Assembly: GCF_017873815.1 (NCBI RefSeq)
Contig: NZ_JAGGKQ010000008.1
Coordinates: 1 to 64,000 of the forward strand
DNA from: Halorubrum alkaliphilum
GTDB taxonomy: Archaea > Halobacteriota > Halobacteria > Halobacteriales > Haloferacaceae
DNA length: 64,000 nt
Direction: 5' to 3'
This document shows, piece after piece, positions 14,517 through 23,659 of this stretch. The notes below the pieces were generated by a model. The model did no database searches. It was not told the DNA's origin and saw only the letters and a program-made list of their open reading frames with translations. The position numbers and the translations under genes are program-made. Positions within the stretch are counted from its first letter, which is position 1. Each line of letters opens with the position of its first letter.

Positions 14517-15699
14517 CGACGACACACCGCCCCCCGAGCGCGGATCGGTCGTCGTTCCCGTCGAGTCGACGTCGACCCTCCGAACCACGGTTACACACCT
14601 CATCGAATCGGCTGCGGCCGGCGAGTTCGAGTCGATCCACTTCGTCGTCCTCGCCTCGTGGCGACGGGACGATCCCGAGACGGCAGCACGGAACGCCGAC
14701 GCCGAACGCCTTCTCGACCGGGTGTCCGCGTGGGCTGACGCCGACCTCGACGACGCCGAAGTTGAAGGCGTCGAGATCGCCACCGCGGTCGTCGGTGCCG
14801 ACGAGTACCTGTTCGGCCCCGGCGATTATGCCCGCGAAATCGTCACGTACGCCGACGATCACGGAATAGACTCCGTCGTTTTGGATCCGGAGTACACGCC
14901 GGTCGGGAACACGACACTGCTCCAGCCGCTGGCGTTCGAACTGTCGAACACCGACCTCGTCGTTCGGGAAGCACCCGTGTCCCGCCCGACGCGCCGTGAA
15001 CGACTACGTAAGGAGGCGACCGGCAAGCGGTTCGCCGCGCTGTTCGGTGCCTCGTTTGCGTTCTACCTACTCCTCGGCGATCCGCTCTACTGGTTTGACT
15101 GGCTGACCGGCGTCGCGAGCGCGGCGATCGTCGCGATCACCCTCTCGCGGGTCAGTATCGACACCGAGCCGTCGTTCCCTCGGACCCCGATGCGGGTCCT
15201 TCGGGGGCTGGTCTACGTTCCCGTGCTGCTGTTCGAGATACTCAAATCGAATCTCGTCGTCGCGCGGGTGATACTCGACCCCCGGCTCCCGATCGACCCG
15301 ACGTTGAACCGGGTGCGGGTGCTCGTCGGCAGCGGTCTCCCGCTGATGACGCTCGCGAACTCGATCACGTTGACCCCCGGAACGCTGACCGTCCGTGCGC
15401 GTGACGGGGACCTCTACGTCCAGTCGCTCATCCCGTGGGCGCGGGACGGACTGTTCGACGGCTCCCTGGAGCGGTGGACCCGGTTCATCTATTACGGTCG
15501 CGAGGCCGCTCGGCTTCCGACCCCGCGCGAGCGCGACGATGTCGCGGTCTTTCAGGGGCCGGACGCGACAGAAGAACTCCCCCTCGCTCGTGCGGACGGC
15601 GGCGACGAAACCGATCGCCGACACACCGATACAGGCGCTACGCGCGACGCACCCACCGGAAGCGACGCTGACGAGACGACGGAGGTGACAGACGAATGA
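14509..15699 (+). CDS. mnhE: Mrp-type Na+/H+ antiporter subunit E with N-terminal USP-like domain
   Basis: A 396-residue protein starting at GTG. Residues 1-155 resemble a universal-stress-protein fold (VVVPVESTSTLRTTVTHLIE, then YADDHGIDSVVLDPEY). Residues 175-330 are the MnhE membrane domain, with ITLSRVSIDTEPS-type text, LVYVPVLLFEILKSNLVVARVIL and the conserved ANSITLTPGTLTV. The tail is acidic. The fusion is usual in haloarchaeal MrpE. MrpE is one subunit of the large cation/proton antiporter complex in the cytoplasmic membrane. First gene of the operon; mnhF overlaps its end by 4 bases. Confidence 0.9.
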   Translation: MADDDTPPPERGSVVVPVESTSTLRTTVTHLIESAAAGEFESIHFVVLASWRRDDPETAARNADAERLLDRVSAWADADLDDAEVEGVEIATAVVGADEYLFGPGDYAREIVTYADDHGIDSVVLDPEYTPVGNTTLLQPLAFELSNTDLVVREAPVSRPTRRERLRKEATGKRFAALFGASFAFYLLLGDPLYWFDWLTGVASAAIVAITLSRVSIDTEPSFPRTPMRVLRGLVYVPVLLFEILKSNLVVARVILDPRLPIDPTLNRVRVLVGSGLPLMTLANSITLTPGTLTVRARDGDLYVQSLIPWARDGLFDGSLERWTRFIYYGREAARLPTPRERDDVAVFQGPDATEELPLARADGGDETDRRHTDTGATRDAPTGSDADETTEVTDE

Positions 15700-16001
15700 G
15701 TTTCGTCGAAACGACGGTCGTCGCCGGCTACACCGTGAGCGACTTCCTGCTCGCGGCCGCGGCCGGCTTCGTCGTTCTCGCCGTCGGCATGCTCTACCGT
15801 GCGGTGAAGGGACCGACGATGCAGGACCGGGTGCTCGCGGTGAACGTGCTCGGCACCAACACGGTCGTCATCCTCGCGATGTTGGGGGCGGCGCTCTCGG
15901 AGCCGACGTTCCTCGACATCGCGCTGATCTACGCCCTGTTGAACTTCCTGATGGCAGTCGCCATCTCGAAGTTCACGGTCGAGCGAGGTGGAGTCCTGTG
16001 A
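15696..16001 (+). CDS. mnhF: Na+/H+ antiporter subunit F
   Basis: A 101-residue protein with three membrane helices and the MrpF signature YRAVKGPTMQDRVLAVNVLGTNTV. It starts MSFVETT after a GGAGGTGA ribosome binding site within the end of mnhE. Overlaps mnhE and mnhG by 4 bases each. Confidence 0.93.
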   Translation: MSFVETTVVAGYTVSDFLLAAAAGFVVLAVGMLYRAVKGPTMQDRVLAVNVLGTNTVVILAMLGAALSEPTFLDIALIYALLNFLMAVAISKFTVERGGVL

Positions 16002-16327
16002 TCGAGACGCTCGAACCGGTGCGAATCGGGCTGGTCGTCCTGTTCGTGCTCATCGGGCTGTTCTTCACGTTCGTCTCGATGACGGGCGTGATCCGGCTGC
16101 CCGATGTCTACTCGCGGGCACACACCGCCTCACAGGCCGACACGCTCGGGGCCGGCTTCGCGCTCGCCGCGGTCGCGCTCGTGATCGGCTGGGAGGGTGC
16201 GGGATTCAAGTCCGTGATCCTGCTGTTTTTCATCTTCGTAACGAACCCGACGGCGGCCCACGCGATAGCCCGGGCCGCCTTCGAGGAGGGGATCGTGCCG
16301 TGGACGGAGGGTGACGAGCGCCGATGA
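15998..16327 (+). CDS. mnhG: Na+/H+ antiporter subunit G
   Basis: A 109-residue protein starting at GTG, with three membrane helices and the MrpG phrase TGVIRLPDVYSRAHTASQADTLG, followed by the FFIFVTNPTAAHAIARAA segment. Overlaps both neighbours by 4 bases. Confidence 0.93.
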   Translation: MIETLEPVRIGLVVLFVLIGLFFTFVSMTGVIRLPDVYSRAHTASQADTLGAGFALAAVALVIGWEGAGFKSVILLFFIFVTNPTAAHAIARAAFEEGIVPWTEGDERR

Positions 16328-16917
16328 GTGGAGTCGACCTCGTCGCCGCCGGCTCCGTACCCCAGCCTGTGATCGCACAGGTCACCGCCATCGAGGCGAG
16401 CCTGTTCGTCTTCGTCGTCCTCACGGCGATCGTTACGGCACTCGCACGTGACGTGCTCGCCGCAGTCATCGTCTTCGGGGCCTACAGCCTCGGGATGGCG
16501 GCATTGTATACGTTCTACCGCGCGCCCGACGTGGCGATGACGGAGGCGGCCATCTCGGCCGGCGTGACGACGATCCTGTTGCTTCTCACCCTCGCGAAGA
16601 CGACCCGTATCGACCACGAGGTCGCCTTCGAGTCGGTGAACCTCCCGGCCGCCGGTGCGGCTGGCTTGTTGTTCGTCGGTCTTCTCTTGACGACGGCAGA
16701 GATCCCCGCCGTCGGCGACCCCGACGCACCCGCGTGGAGCAACGTCGACGTTACGCAGTGGTACATCGCCGAAACGTACGCGGAAACCGGCGTCGAGAAC
16801 GCCGTGATGGCCGTGCTCGCGGCGTTCCGCGGGTTCGACACCTTCGGCGAGGCGGTCGTCGTCTTCGCCGCGGGGATCGCCGTTCTCGTCGTGTTACGAC
16901 GGGAGGTGTTCGCATGA
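16324..16917 (+). CDS. Na+/H+ antiporter subunit with DUF4040 domain (MrpA C-terminal-like)
   Basis: A 197-residue membrane protein. Its first half has the DUF4040 pattern (LARDVLAAVIVFGAYSLGMA and YRAPDVAMTEAAISAGVTT), which in bacterial systems is the C-terminal part of MrpA or subunits MbhD/MbhE. The second half has a periplasm-side loop and a last helix ending VVLRREVFA. It supplies the piece missing from the separate MnhD-like subunits of this operon. Some annotations would call it subunit B. Confidence 0.85.
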   Translation: MSGVDLVAAGSVPQPVIAQVTAIEASLFVFVVLTAIVTALARDVLAAVIVFGAYSLGMAALYTFYRAPDVAMTEAAISAGVTTILLLLTLAKTTRIDHEVAFESVNLPAAGAAGLLFVGLLLTTAEIPAVGDPDAPAWSNVDVTQWYIAETYAETGVENAVMAVLAAFRGFDTFGEAVVVFAAGIAVLVVLRREVFA

Positions 16918-17546
16918 GCGATCGATCGGGAAGCTCGGACAGCCTCGACGACGGCACCAGTGAGGGTATCGATGGCTTCGGCGACAGGGCTCCTTCTGAC
17001 ACTGACGGCCCGTCCCGAACCGGTCGGCTCGACTCCGAGGTGAGACAGGGGTCGCCGTACACGGAGAGTCAGGTGATCATGCCGACCGTGAAGGTGGTCG
17101 CTCCGTTCGCGTTCACCTACGGACTGTTCGTCACCTTCCACGGCGGCGGCTCGCCGGGCGGCGGGTTCCAAGGCGGCGCGATCATGGCGGCGGTCGTGTT
17201 CATGATCGCCTTCGCGTTCGGTATCGAGGCGACCCGCGAGTGGCTCGCGAACACGGTCGTCGTCGGCCTCGCGGTCGGCGGGACGCTGGTGTTCGCTGGA
17301 ATTGGTATCGTGACGATGACACAAGGCGGGGCGTTCCTTCAGTACGAACTGCTCCCAGTCCCGCTCTCGCGGATCAACCGAGTGACGTACGGAATGGAGG
17401 CGGTGGAGATCCTCGGTATCGCCTCGATCGTAAGCGGCGTGCTCATGGGGCTGTTCTTCCTGCTCGCGCGTGGGTTCTCCTCCGAGGGGGGCGCGAGCGG
17501 TACCGGTGACTCGACCGCCCGAACCGACGGGGGTGACGACCGATGA
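16914..17546 (+). CDS. mnhB: Na+/H+ antiporter subunit B
   Basis: A 210-residue protein. Residues 1-55 are a hydrophilic, acidic extension; the MnhB domain (about 56-200) has FHGGGSPGGGFQGGAIMAA, the family hallmark, with four membrane helices. The tail is short and charged. Start and stop overlap both neighbours by 4 bases, and GGGAGGTG precedes the ATG. Confidence 0.92.
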   Translation: MSDRSGSSDSLDDGTSEGIDGFGDRAPSDTDGPSRTGRLDSEVRQGSPYTESQVIMPTVKVVAPFAFTYGLFVTFHGGGSPGGGFQGGAIMAAVVFMIAFAFGIEATREWLANTVVVGLAVGGTLVFAGIGIVTMTQGGAFLQYELLPVPLSRINRVTYGMEAVEILGIASIVSGVLMGLFFLLARGFSSEGGASGTGDSTARTDGGDDR

Positions 17547-18040
17547 CCGCGTCCTCCGTTCTCTCGGCCGCGCCGGTTATCGGAGCGTCGGGAGTGCTCG
17601 ACGTGCTGGCCACTCGCCACGCGTACGTGGTGTTCGCGTTGTTGTTGTGTATCGGACTCTACATGATGATCGCCAATCCGAACCTGATCAAGAAGCTGAT
17701 CGGACTCAACCTGTTCCAGACCGCGATATTCCTGCTATTCGTCGTCTCCGCGTACGTCGAGGGCGGTGCGATCCCGATCATTCCTGCGGGGACCGAGCAG
17801 GGTGCGGCCTACGCCAGTCCACTCCCACACGTTATCGTGCTCACCGCCATCGTCGTCGGCGTGAGCCTCACCGCGGTCGGGCTCGCGCTCTGTATCCGGA
17901 TCTACGACGAGTACGGGACGCTTCGGGCCGACACCCTCCGAGACCTGATGCGCGAGGAGGGGTCGCTGCCCGCAGAGGTCGGTCAAGAGCCGGACGCTGC
18001 GGGTGTCGCGCGCTCCGACGGAGGTGAGACGAATGAGTGA
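17543..18040 (+). CDS. mnhC: Na+/H+ antiporter subunit C (NuoK-like)
   Basis: A 165-residue protein with three membrane helices in the MrpC/NuoK pattern: GLYMMIANPNLIKKLIGLNLFQTA, PLPHVIVLTAIVVGVSLTAVGLAL. The C-terminus is hydrophilic. mnhD starts inside its last codons after GGAGGTGA. Confidence 0.93.
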   Translation: MTASSVLSAAPVIGASGVLDVLATRHAYVVFALLLCIGLYMMIANPNLIKKLIGLNLFQTAIFLLFVVSAYVEGGAIPIIPAGTEQGAAYASPLPHVIVLTAIVVGVSLTAVGLALCIRIYDEYGTLRADTLRDLMREEGSLPAEVGQEPDAAGVARSDGGETNE

Positions 18041-19661
18041 GCCGCTCCCGCTGATCGAGCTGCTCCTTCCGTTGGCAGTCGTCGTTCCCATCGTGGCGGC
18101 GACGCTCCCGCTGGCGCTCGGGCTCCGATACGACGATGTCGGCTGGTCGGTCGCCGCGGTCACGAGCGTCGGACTCGTCGGGATCGCGGGCGCGGTCGCG
18201 GCCGAGGTGTACACGGCGGGGCGGTTCGCCCACGAGCTCGGCGGCTACCAGCCCCCCGTCGGGATCGAACTCGTCGCCGACGAGCTCTCCGCGGCGGTGC
18301 TCGTCCTGATCGCCGTCGTTGCCGCGGCGACGCTCGCCTTCTCTCGGGTCGCCGGCCCGCGAGGAAACGCGTTCTACAGCGGGTACCTCCTGTTGACCGG
18401 GGGACTCTCGGGCGTGGTGCTCACCGGTGACCTGTTCAACCTGTTCGTCTTCTTGGAGATCGTCGGGCTCACGACGTACGCCCTCATCGCCGCCGACCGG
18501 TCGGGTGCGAGCGCGTACGCCTCCCTGAAGTACCTGATGTTGGGAACCGTCGGCGCGTCGCTGTACCTCGTCGGCGTCGGATACGTCTTCCTCGCAACGG
18601 GGTCGCTGAACATGCTCGACCTCCAGACGCAGATCGTTGAACAGGCCTCCTATACGGATCCGCTGATACAGGCCGGGTTCGCCTTCATCGTGGCCGGCTT
18701 CGCGTTGAAGATCGCCCTGTTCCCGGTCCACACTTGGCAGCCGGACGCCTACCAGCGCGCGCCGGACTCGGTGACGGTATTCGTCGCCGCGCTGGTGTCG
18801 ACGGCGGGTGCGTACGCGCTGATCCGCGTGACCTACACCGTGTTCACCGTCGACTTCCTGCTCGCAAACGACGCGATAACGACGGTGCTGCTCGTCGTCA
18901 CCGGCGTCTCGATCCTCGCGGGCTCCGTGCTCGCAGCGATGCAGTCGGATCTCAAGCGGATGTTCGCGTACTCGTCGGTGGCCCAGTTCGGGATGATCGC
19001 CGCCGCGGTCGCGCTCGCCAACGAGTGGGCGCTGCTCGGCGGCATCGTCCACCTGCTCGGCCACGGGCTGTTGAAGTTCGGGCTGTTCCTCGCCGCCGGC
19101 CTGCTCGCGCTCGGGTACGGCGCTCGACGCGTCGAGGACCTCGCGAGTCTCGCTCGACGCGCCCCGTACACCGCGGGGTCGCTCGCGGTGCTCGGGCTCG
19201 CCCTGGTCGGGATCCCCCCCTCGATCGGCTTCCTCGGGAAGTGGTACATCGCCTTCGGCGCCGTACAGGAGAGCGGTGCCGGCGGCGGCGCGGTCGGGAT
19301 CGGGATCGCGGCCGTGATATTCATCAGTACGCTGTTCACGCTGGCGTACGTCGCCCGGCTGATAGAACAGCTGTACTTCGCCGGCGTCGGCCTCGACGAC
19401 GGTCACGGCGAGGGAGTCGCTGACACCGACGAACACGGCGGCAATGTCGTCGCCGACGGCGGACAGGCCGCCGACCACGACGCGGACGACCCGATCTCGC
19501 CGAAGTCCGGTGCGCCGACGACGCTCGGCGTCCCGGATCGCGTCCCCACAGGGGCGTTCGTCGTCCTGCTTTTGGCTACCGCTACCGCCGTCGCCCTCGG
19601 GTTCGCCGGGGCGACGTTCGCGGACCTGTTCGACCCGTTCCTCAGTGAGGTGTTCGCATGA
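18033..19661 (+). CDS. mnhD: Na+/H+ antiporter subunit D (first of three NuoL/M/N-like subunits)
   Basis: A 542-residue polytopic protein of the proton-translocating NADH-dehydrogenase family. Signatures are VVLTGDLFNLFVFLEIVGLTTYAL (Glu in helix 5), ALKIALFPVHTWQPDAYQRAP (Lys in helix 7) and LKRMFAYSSVAQFGMI (Lys in the helix 12 region). These charged residues form the ion path. Residues near 465-505 are a hydrophilic acidic loop with scattered His. The start ATG overlaps mnhC by 8 bases. Confidence 0.92.
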   Translation: MSEPLPLIELLLPLAVVVPIVAATLPLALGLRYDDVGWSVAAVTSVGLVGIAGAVAAEVYTAGRFAHELGGYQPPVGIELVADELSAAVLVLIAVVAAATLAFSRVAGPRGNAFYSGYLLLTGGLSGVVLTGDLFNLFVFLEIVGLTTYALIAADRSGASAYASLKYLMLGTVGASLYLVGVGYVFLATGSLNMLDLQTQIVEQASYTDPLIQAGFAFIVAGFALKIALFPVHTWQPDAYQRAPDSVTVFVAALVSTAGAYALIRVTYTVFTVDFLLANDAITTVLLVVTGVSILAGSVLAAMQSDLKRMFAYSSVAQFGMIAAAVALANEWALLGGIVHLLGHGLLKFGLFLAAGLLALGYGARRVEDLASLARRAPYTAGSLAVLGLALVGIPPSIGFLGKWYIAFGAVQESGAGGGAVGIGIAAVIFISTLFTLAYVARLIEQLYFAGVGLDDGHGEGVADTDEHGGNVVADGGQAADHDADDPISPKSGAPTTLGVPDRVPTGAFVVLLLATATAVALGFAGATFADLFDPFLSEVFA

Positions 19662-21769
19662 CTGACGTTCCACTATCCGACCTCCGACCGTTGCTGGCAG
19701 TCCTCGTGTCGTTCGTCGCGACGGCCTTCATCGTCGCGTCGTACCGCTCGCCGAACGTTCGCGAGGGGTGGACACTCCTCGCGGCGCTCGTCAAGTTCGG
19801 GATCGTCGCGTCGATGCTGCCCGGCGTGCTCGACGGCGCGGTGTACGAGACGTCGATCGCGACGTTCCTGCCCGGGATCGAGTTCGCGCTGCGGGCGGAC
19901 GCGCTCGGGATGCTGTTCGCGTTCCTCGCGAGCGGACTGTGGATCGTCACGTCGTTTTACAGCATCGGCTACATGCGCGGCAACGACGAGATCAACCAGA
20001 CTCGGTACTTCGCCGCCTTCGCCGTGTCGCTGTCGGCGACCATGGGGATCGCGTTCGCGGGCAACCTCGTGACGATCTTCGTCTTCTACGAGCTGTTGTC
20101 GATCGCGACGTATCCGCTCGTCGCACACGACGAGACGGACGAGGCGCGCTCTGCCGGCCGGAAGTACCTCGCGTACACGATGTTCGGCGGCGGCGTCCTC
20201 GTGCTCGCCGGCACCGTCATGGTGTACTGGCTCGCCGGCTCCGTCGCGTTCACGCCCGGTGGCATCCAGGAGCTCGCGAACGCCGACCCCGGGCTGGCGA
20301 TGGTCGCCTTCTTCCTGCTCGCGATCGGGTTCGGCGTGAAAGCCGGCATCATGCCGCTCCACCAGTGGCTCCCCGAGGCGATGGTCGCGCCGACGCCGGT
20401 CTCCGGACTGCTCCACGCGGTCGCGGTCGTCAAGTCCGGCGCGTTCGGCGTCTCCCGGGTGATACTCGACGTGTTCGGCCCCGAGCTCGTCTTTTCGCTG
20501 TCGCTGCCGTTCGGCTTTACCGCCGGACTCGTCCTCTCGACCATCGGCGCGATCACGCTCACGGCGGCCTCGCTCATCGCCTTACGGAAGGACCATCTGA
20601 AACAGCGGCTCGCGTACTCGACGGTGAGTCAGCTGAGCTACATCGTCCTCGGGCTCGGACTGTTCGGGTGGTACGGGCTCGTCGGCGCGCTGCTCCACAT
20701 CCCGGCACACGCGTTCATGAAACTCACCCTGTTCTTCTGTGCGGGGTGTATCCACGTCGAGACCCACACCGACTACATCTCGAAGATGGCCGGGATCGGC
20801 AAGCGGATGCCGGTGGTGATGGGCGCGTTCACGGTCGCGGCGCTCGGGATGGCCGGCATCCCGCTGCTCGCCGGCTTCGTCAGCAAGTACTACATGCTGA
20901 TCGGCGGGATCCAAATGGGCGCGGAGTTGACGCCCGTCGCGTACTACCTCGTGGGCGCGCTGCTGCTGTCGGGCGTGCTCAACGTGGCGTACTTCTGGCC
21001 GGTGATCTACACCGCCTTCTTCGAGTCGGAGGACGCTCACGACGCGAAACCGCTCGTCGACTTCAAAATGGGCGGTGAGACGCGGTCGACGCTCCCCGCT
21101 ACGGATGGGGGCCGCCCCCCCGAGGACGACGATGACGAGTCCGTCAACGACGGACCAACTGACGACGAACCAATCGACGAGGTCGTCGAGAACGCGGAGA
21201 ACGGCGATGGCGAAACCGATACCGCGGACGTGCCAACCGGATCGGACGTCCCAGACGCGGAGGACGACGACTCGGAGGGTAACGGCGGATCGTTCGACGA
21301 TCTCCCGACCGACGAGGAGGGCGTGGTTCGGCCGGACTTCGACACGAGCGATCGGGACTTCTCCGAGACCGCGAAACGCGTCGACACCGGCGACTACGCG
21401 GTCGACCAGCGCCCCTCCGATGTCAACGTTCCGTTCGGCGTCGAGCGCGATGACCGCGCTCACGACGACGAGGACCACGCCGTCGACGATGACCGCCACG
21501 AGACTCACGACGGACACGAAAGCCATGACGAGCACGACGACCACGGCGGACACGACCACCACGGTGGTCCGCCAGCCGGCGGTTGGGAGCGCGTGGACGG
21601 GCTCGACGCCCTTCGCGGGCGCGAGTCGACGTGGTTCATGCTCGGGCCGATCCTCACGGCGATGACGCTGGCGCTCATGCTCGGCGTGATCCCCTACGAG
21701 ATGGGCTTTCTGGAGCTGATCGAGCTGATAGTCGACACGCGGCTCCCCGAGGAGGTGGCTCGCCCATGA
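19658..21769 (+). CDS. Na+/H+ antiporter subunit D-like, with long acidic His-rich insertion
   Basis: A 703-residue NuoL/M/N-like subunit. The core (about 1-460) has GNLVTIFVFYELLSIATYPLV, GVKAGIMPLHQWLPEAMVAP and LKQRLAYSTVSQLSYI. Residues about 462-645 are an unusual acidic insertion before the last helix; residues about 598-639 are His/Asp-rich (repeats of DDH, HDGH and DHGGHDHH). The protein resumes with WFMLGPILTAMTLALMLGVIP. The insertion is too polar to be in the membrane and may bind metal ions (inference). Overlaps both neighbours by 4 bases. Confidence 0.9.
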   Translation: MTDVPLSDLRPLLAVLVSFVATAFIVASYRSPNVREGWTLLAALVKFGIVASMLPGVLDGAVYETSIATFLPGIEFALRADALGMLFAFLASGLWIVTSFYSIGYMRGNDEINQTRYFAAFAVSLSATMGIAFAGNLVTIFVFYELLSIATYPLVAHDETDEARSAGRKYLAYTMFGGGVLVLAGTVMVYWLAGSVAFTPGGIQELANADPGLAMVAFFLLAIGFGVKAGIMPLHQWLPEAMVAPTPVSGLLHAVAVVKSGAFGVSRVILDVFGPELVFSLSLPFGFTAGLVLSTIGAITLTAASLIALRKDHLKQRLAYSTVSQLSYIVLGLGLFGWYGLVGALLHIPAHAFMKLTLFFCAGCIHVETHTDYISKMAGIGKRMPVVMGAFTVAALGMAGIPLLAGFVSKYYMLIGGIQMGAELTPVAYYLVGALLLSGVLNVAYFWPVIYTAFFESEDAHDAKPLVDFKMGGETRSTLPATDGGRPPEDDDDESVNDGPTDDEPIDEVVENAENGDGETDTADVPTGSDVPDAEDDDSEGNGGSFDDLPTDEEGVVRPDFDTSDRDFSETAKRVDTGDYAVDQRPSDVNVPFGVERDDRAHDDEDHAVDDDRHETHDGHESHDEHDDHGGHDHHGGPPAGGWERVDGLDALRGRESTWFMLGPILTAMTLALMLGVIPYEMGFLELIELIVDTRLPEEVARP

Positions 21770-23559
21770 ACGGGCTGGTGACCGCGGTGCCGCCGTTCCT
21801 CGTCCTCGCGGTCGCGGCGGCGCTCGTGCTCGCGCTCCCGCGCGCGGTCGGCCACGCGCTCGGTGCGGCGGCGACCGCGTTCGTGTTCGTACAGGCGTGG
21901 CTCGCGCCCGACGGCACCCACCTCGCGACGGAGTTCCTCGGCTTCTCGGTGGTCTTCCTGAACGTCGACCCCTTCTCCGCGATGATGGGACTCGTTATCG
22001 GCTTCCTCGCCACGGCCGCCGTGATCTACGCGTACGCCAGCGACGCGCCACGGTGGCTCACGTCGTTCGCGCTGTTGTACGTCGCCTCGACGGTCGGCAC
22101 GGTGTACGCCGGCGACTGGCTCTCCGTGATCTTCTTCTGGGAGCTGATGGCCGTCACGAGCACTCTCCTCGTCTGGCAATACGGCGGCGAGGCCGTCCGA
22201 GCGGGGTACCGCTACGCCATCGTCCACGGGATCGGCGGCACGATCCTGCTCGGGGCGGTCGTCGTCCACTTCGTCGAGGTCGGGAGCTTCCTCTTCACCG
22301 CGGAGACGGGGATCCACGCGACCGCGGCGGTGCTCGCGGCGATCGGGATCGGGATCAACTGCGGGTTCATCTTCCTCCACACGTGGATCCCGGACACCTA
22401 CCCGCGGCCACACATCGCGGCGTCGGTGTTCCTCTCGGTGTTCACCACCAAGACCGCGGTGTACGTGATGTACCGCGCGTTCCCCGAGGGCGGCTGGTGG
22501 CTCGCGTACCTCGGCGGGTTCATGGCCGTCTACGGCGTCTTCTTCGCCCTGCTTCAGTACGACCCGCGCCGCCTGCTCTCGTATCACATCCAAGCGCAGG
22601 TCGGATACATGCTCGCGGGGATCGGGCTCGCGACGCTCGGCGGCGAGTGGGGTCAGTTCGCGGTCGCCGGCGGGTTCGCGCACCTGTTCAACAACGTACT
22701 GTACAAGAGCCTGCTGTTCATGGTGTGTGGCGTCGTGATCTATCGGACCGGATCGAACTACATCAAGGAGATGGGCGGGCTCTGGACGGTGATGCCCGTG
22801 GCGTTCCTGATCTATCTCGTCGGTGCGGCCTCCATTACCGCGGTGCCCGGGTTCAACGGCTACGTCTCGAAGGGGCTCGTGCTCGACGCGACCGAGCAGA
22901 TATCCGGCAACTATCCCCTGCTGTTCGGCTATGACCTGCTGTGGTGGCTGTTGATGATCGGCGCGGTCGGGACGTTCATGTCGTTCATCAAGCTCGGCTA
23001 CTACATCTTCTTCCACGGGGAGGCGAAGCCCGAACACCGCGGGCTCGCCGACGCGAAACCGCTCCAGACGGTCGGGATGTCGATGGCTGCGGTCGCGTGC
23101 GTCGTTCTCGGCGTCGTCTACACCGCACAGCTCGATCTACTCCCGTTCGCGGACGTCGCGAACGACCTCTCGAACCCGTACAGCTACTACCTCGATCCGC
23201 TCCAGTTCGGGCATATCGAGAAGGCTGCGGTGCTCATGACCGCCGGATTCGTCGGGTTCTTTTCGCTGAAGCGCCCACTCGGCTGGCTCGCACACCACAT
23301 GCGTGACGTCGATGCCGTGTTACATCCGGCCGCGTTCTACGCCGGCCGCGGCGCGGTGTGGGGCGTCACGGAGCTGTGGGCCGCCGTCGACCGCCTGACG
23401 ATGCGGACCGCGGGCGCGACGATGCGGACCGCGATGAACCCCCGCGCGGCGTTGGCGGAGGCGGGGATCGACGCCGAGATCCGGACCGGAATCGGCCGAA
23501 GCGTACTGATCCTGACGCTCGCGGCGGCGGTGGCTCTGTTCGCGTTATTGCTCGGGTGA
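21766..23559 (+). CDS. Na+/H+ antiporter subunit D-like (third NuoL/M/N-like subunit)
   Basis: A 597-residue polytopic protein with VIFFWELMAVTSTLLVWQYGG, CGFIFLHTWIPDTYPRPHIAAS, YDPRRLLSYHIQAQVGYMLAG and HLFNNVLYKSLLFMV. It is likely the MrpA/MrpD-type ion-translocating partner. The last gene of the nine-gene operon, it ends 6 bp before a hairpin terminator candidate. Its start overlaps the preceding stop by 4 bases and follows GAGGAGGTGG. Confidence 0.92.
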   Translation: MNGLVTAVPPFLVLAVAAALVLALPRAVGHALGAAATAFVFVQAWLAPDGTHLATEFLGFSVVFLNVDPFSAMMGLVIGFLATAAVIYAYASDAPRWLTSFALLYVASTVGTVYAGDWLSVIFFWELMAVTSTLLVWQYGGEAVRAGYRYAIVHGIGGTILLGAVVVHFVEVGSFLFTAETGIHATAAVLAAIGIGINCGFIFLHTWIPDTYPRPHIAASVFLSVFTTKTAVYVMYRAFPEGGWWLAYLGGFMAVYGVFFALLQYDPRRLLSYHIQAQVGYMLAGIGLATLGGEWGQFAVAGGFAHLFNNVLYKSLLFMVCGVVIYRTGSNYIKEMGGLWTVMPVAFLIYLVGAASITAVPGFNGYVSKGLVLDATEQISGNYPLLFGYDLLWWLLMIGAVGTFMSFIKLGYYIFFHGEAKPEHRGLADAKPLQTVGMSMAAVACVVLGVVYTAQLDLLPFADVANDLSNPYSYYLDPLQFGHIEKAAVLMTAGFVGFFSLKRPLGWLAHHMRDVDAVLHPAAFYAGRGAVWGVTELWAAVDRLTMRTAGATMRTAMNPRAALAEAGIDAEIRTGIGRSVLILTLAAAVALFALLLG

Positions 23560-23565
23560 CGTTCT

Positions 23566-23585
23566 CCCCGTCGTAAACGGCGGGG
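23566..23585. terminator. Hairpin between convergent transcription units
   Basis: CCCCGTCG, loop TAAA, CGGCGGGG: an 8-bp stem with one G-T pair, 6 bp after the antiporter operon. The flanks are pyrimidine-rich but lack a long T run. It could end the operon or be a relic of an IS200/IS605-type hairpin end. Confidence 0.45.
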
Positions 23586-23659
23586 TTCTCTCCTCGAAAA
23601 GGGATAGGCGGTCGTCGGCTTTCGGCGTCGTTTCGGTTGATCGGCGGTGTTGCCGTCGA

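Noticed and set aside
17868-19673. 601-residue open frame, minus strand, opposite mnhD
   Set aside because: Antisense shadow of a well-recognised membrane protein; its Arg/Glu-rich text has no fold-like pattern.
23566-23585. Intact IS200/IS605 element end
   Set aside because: Only one hairpin is present and no transposase or TnpB gene lies nearby; a terminator is the simpler reading.
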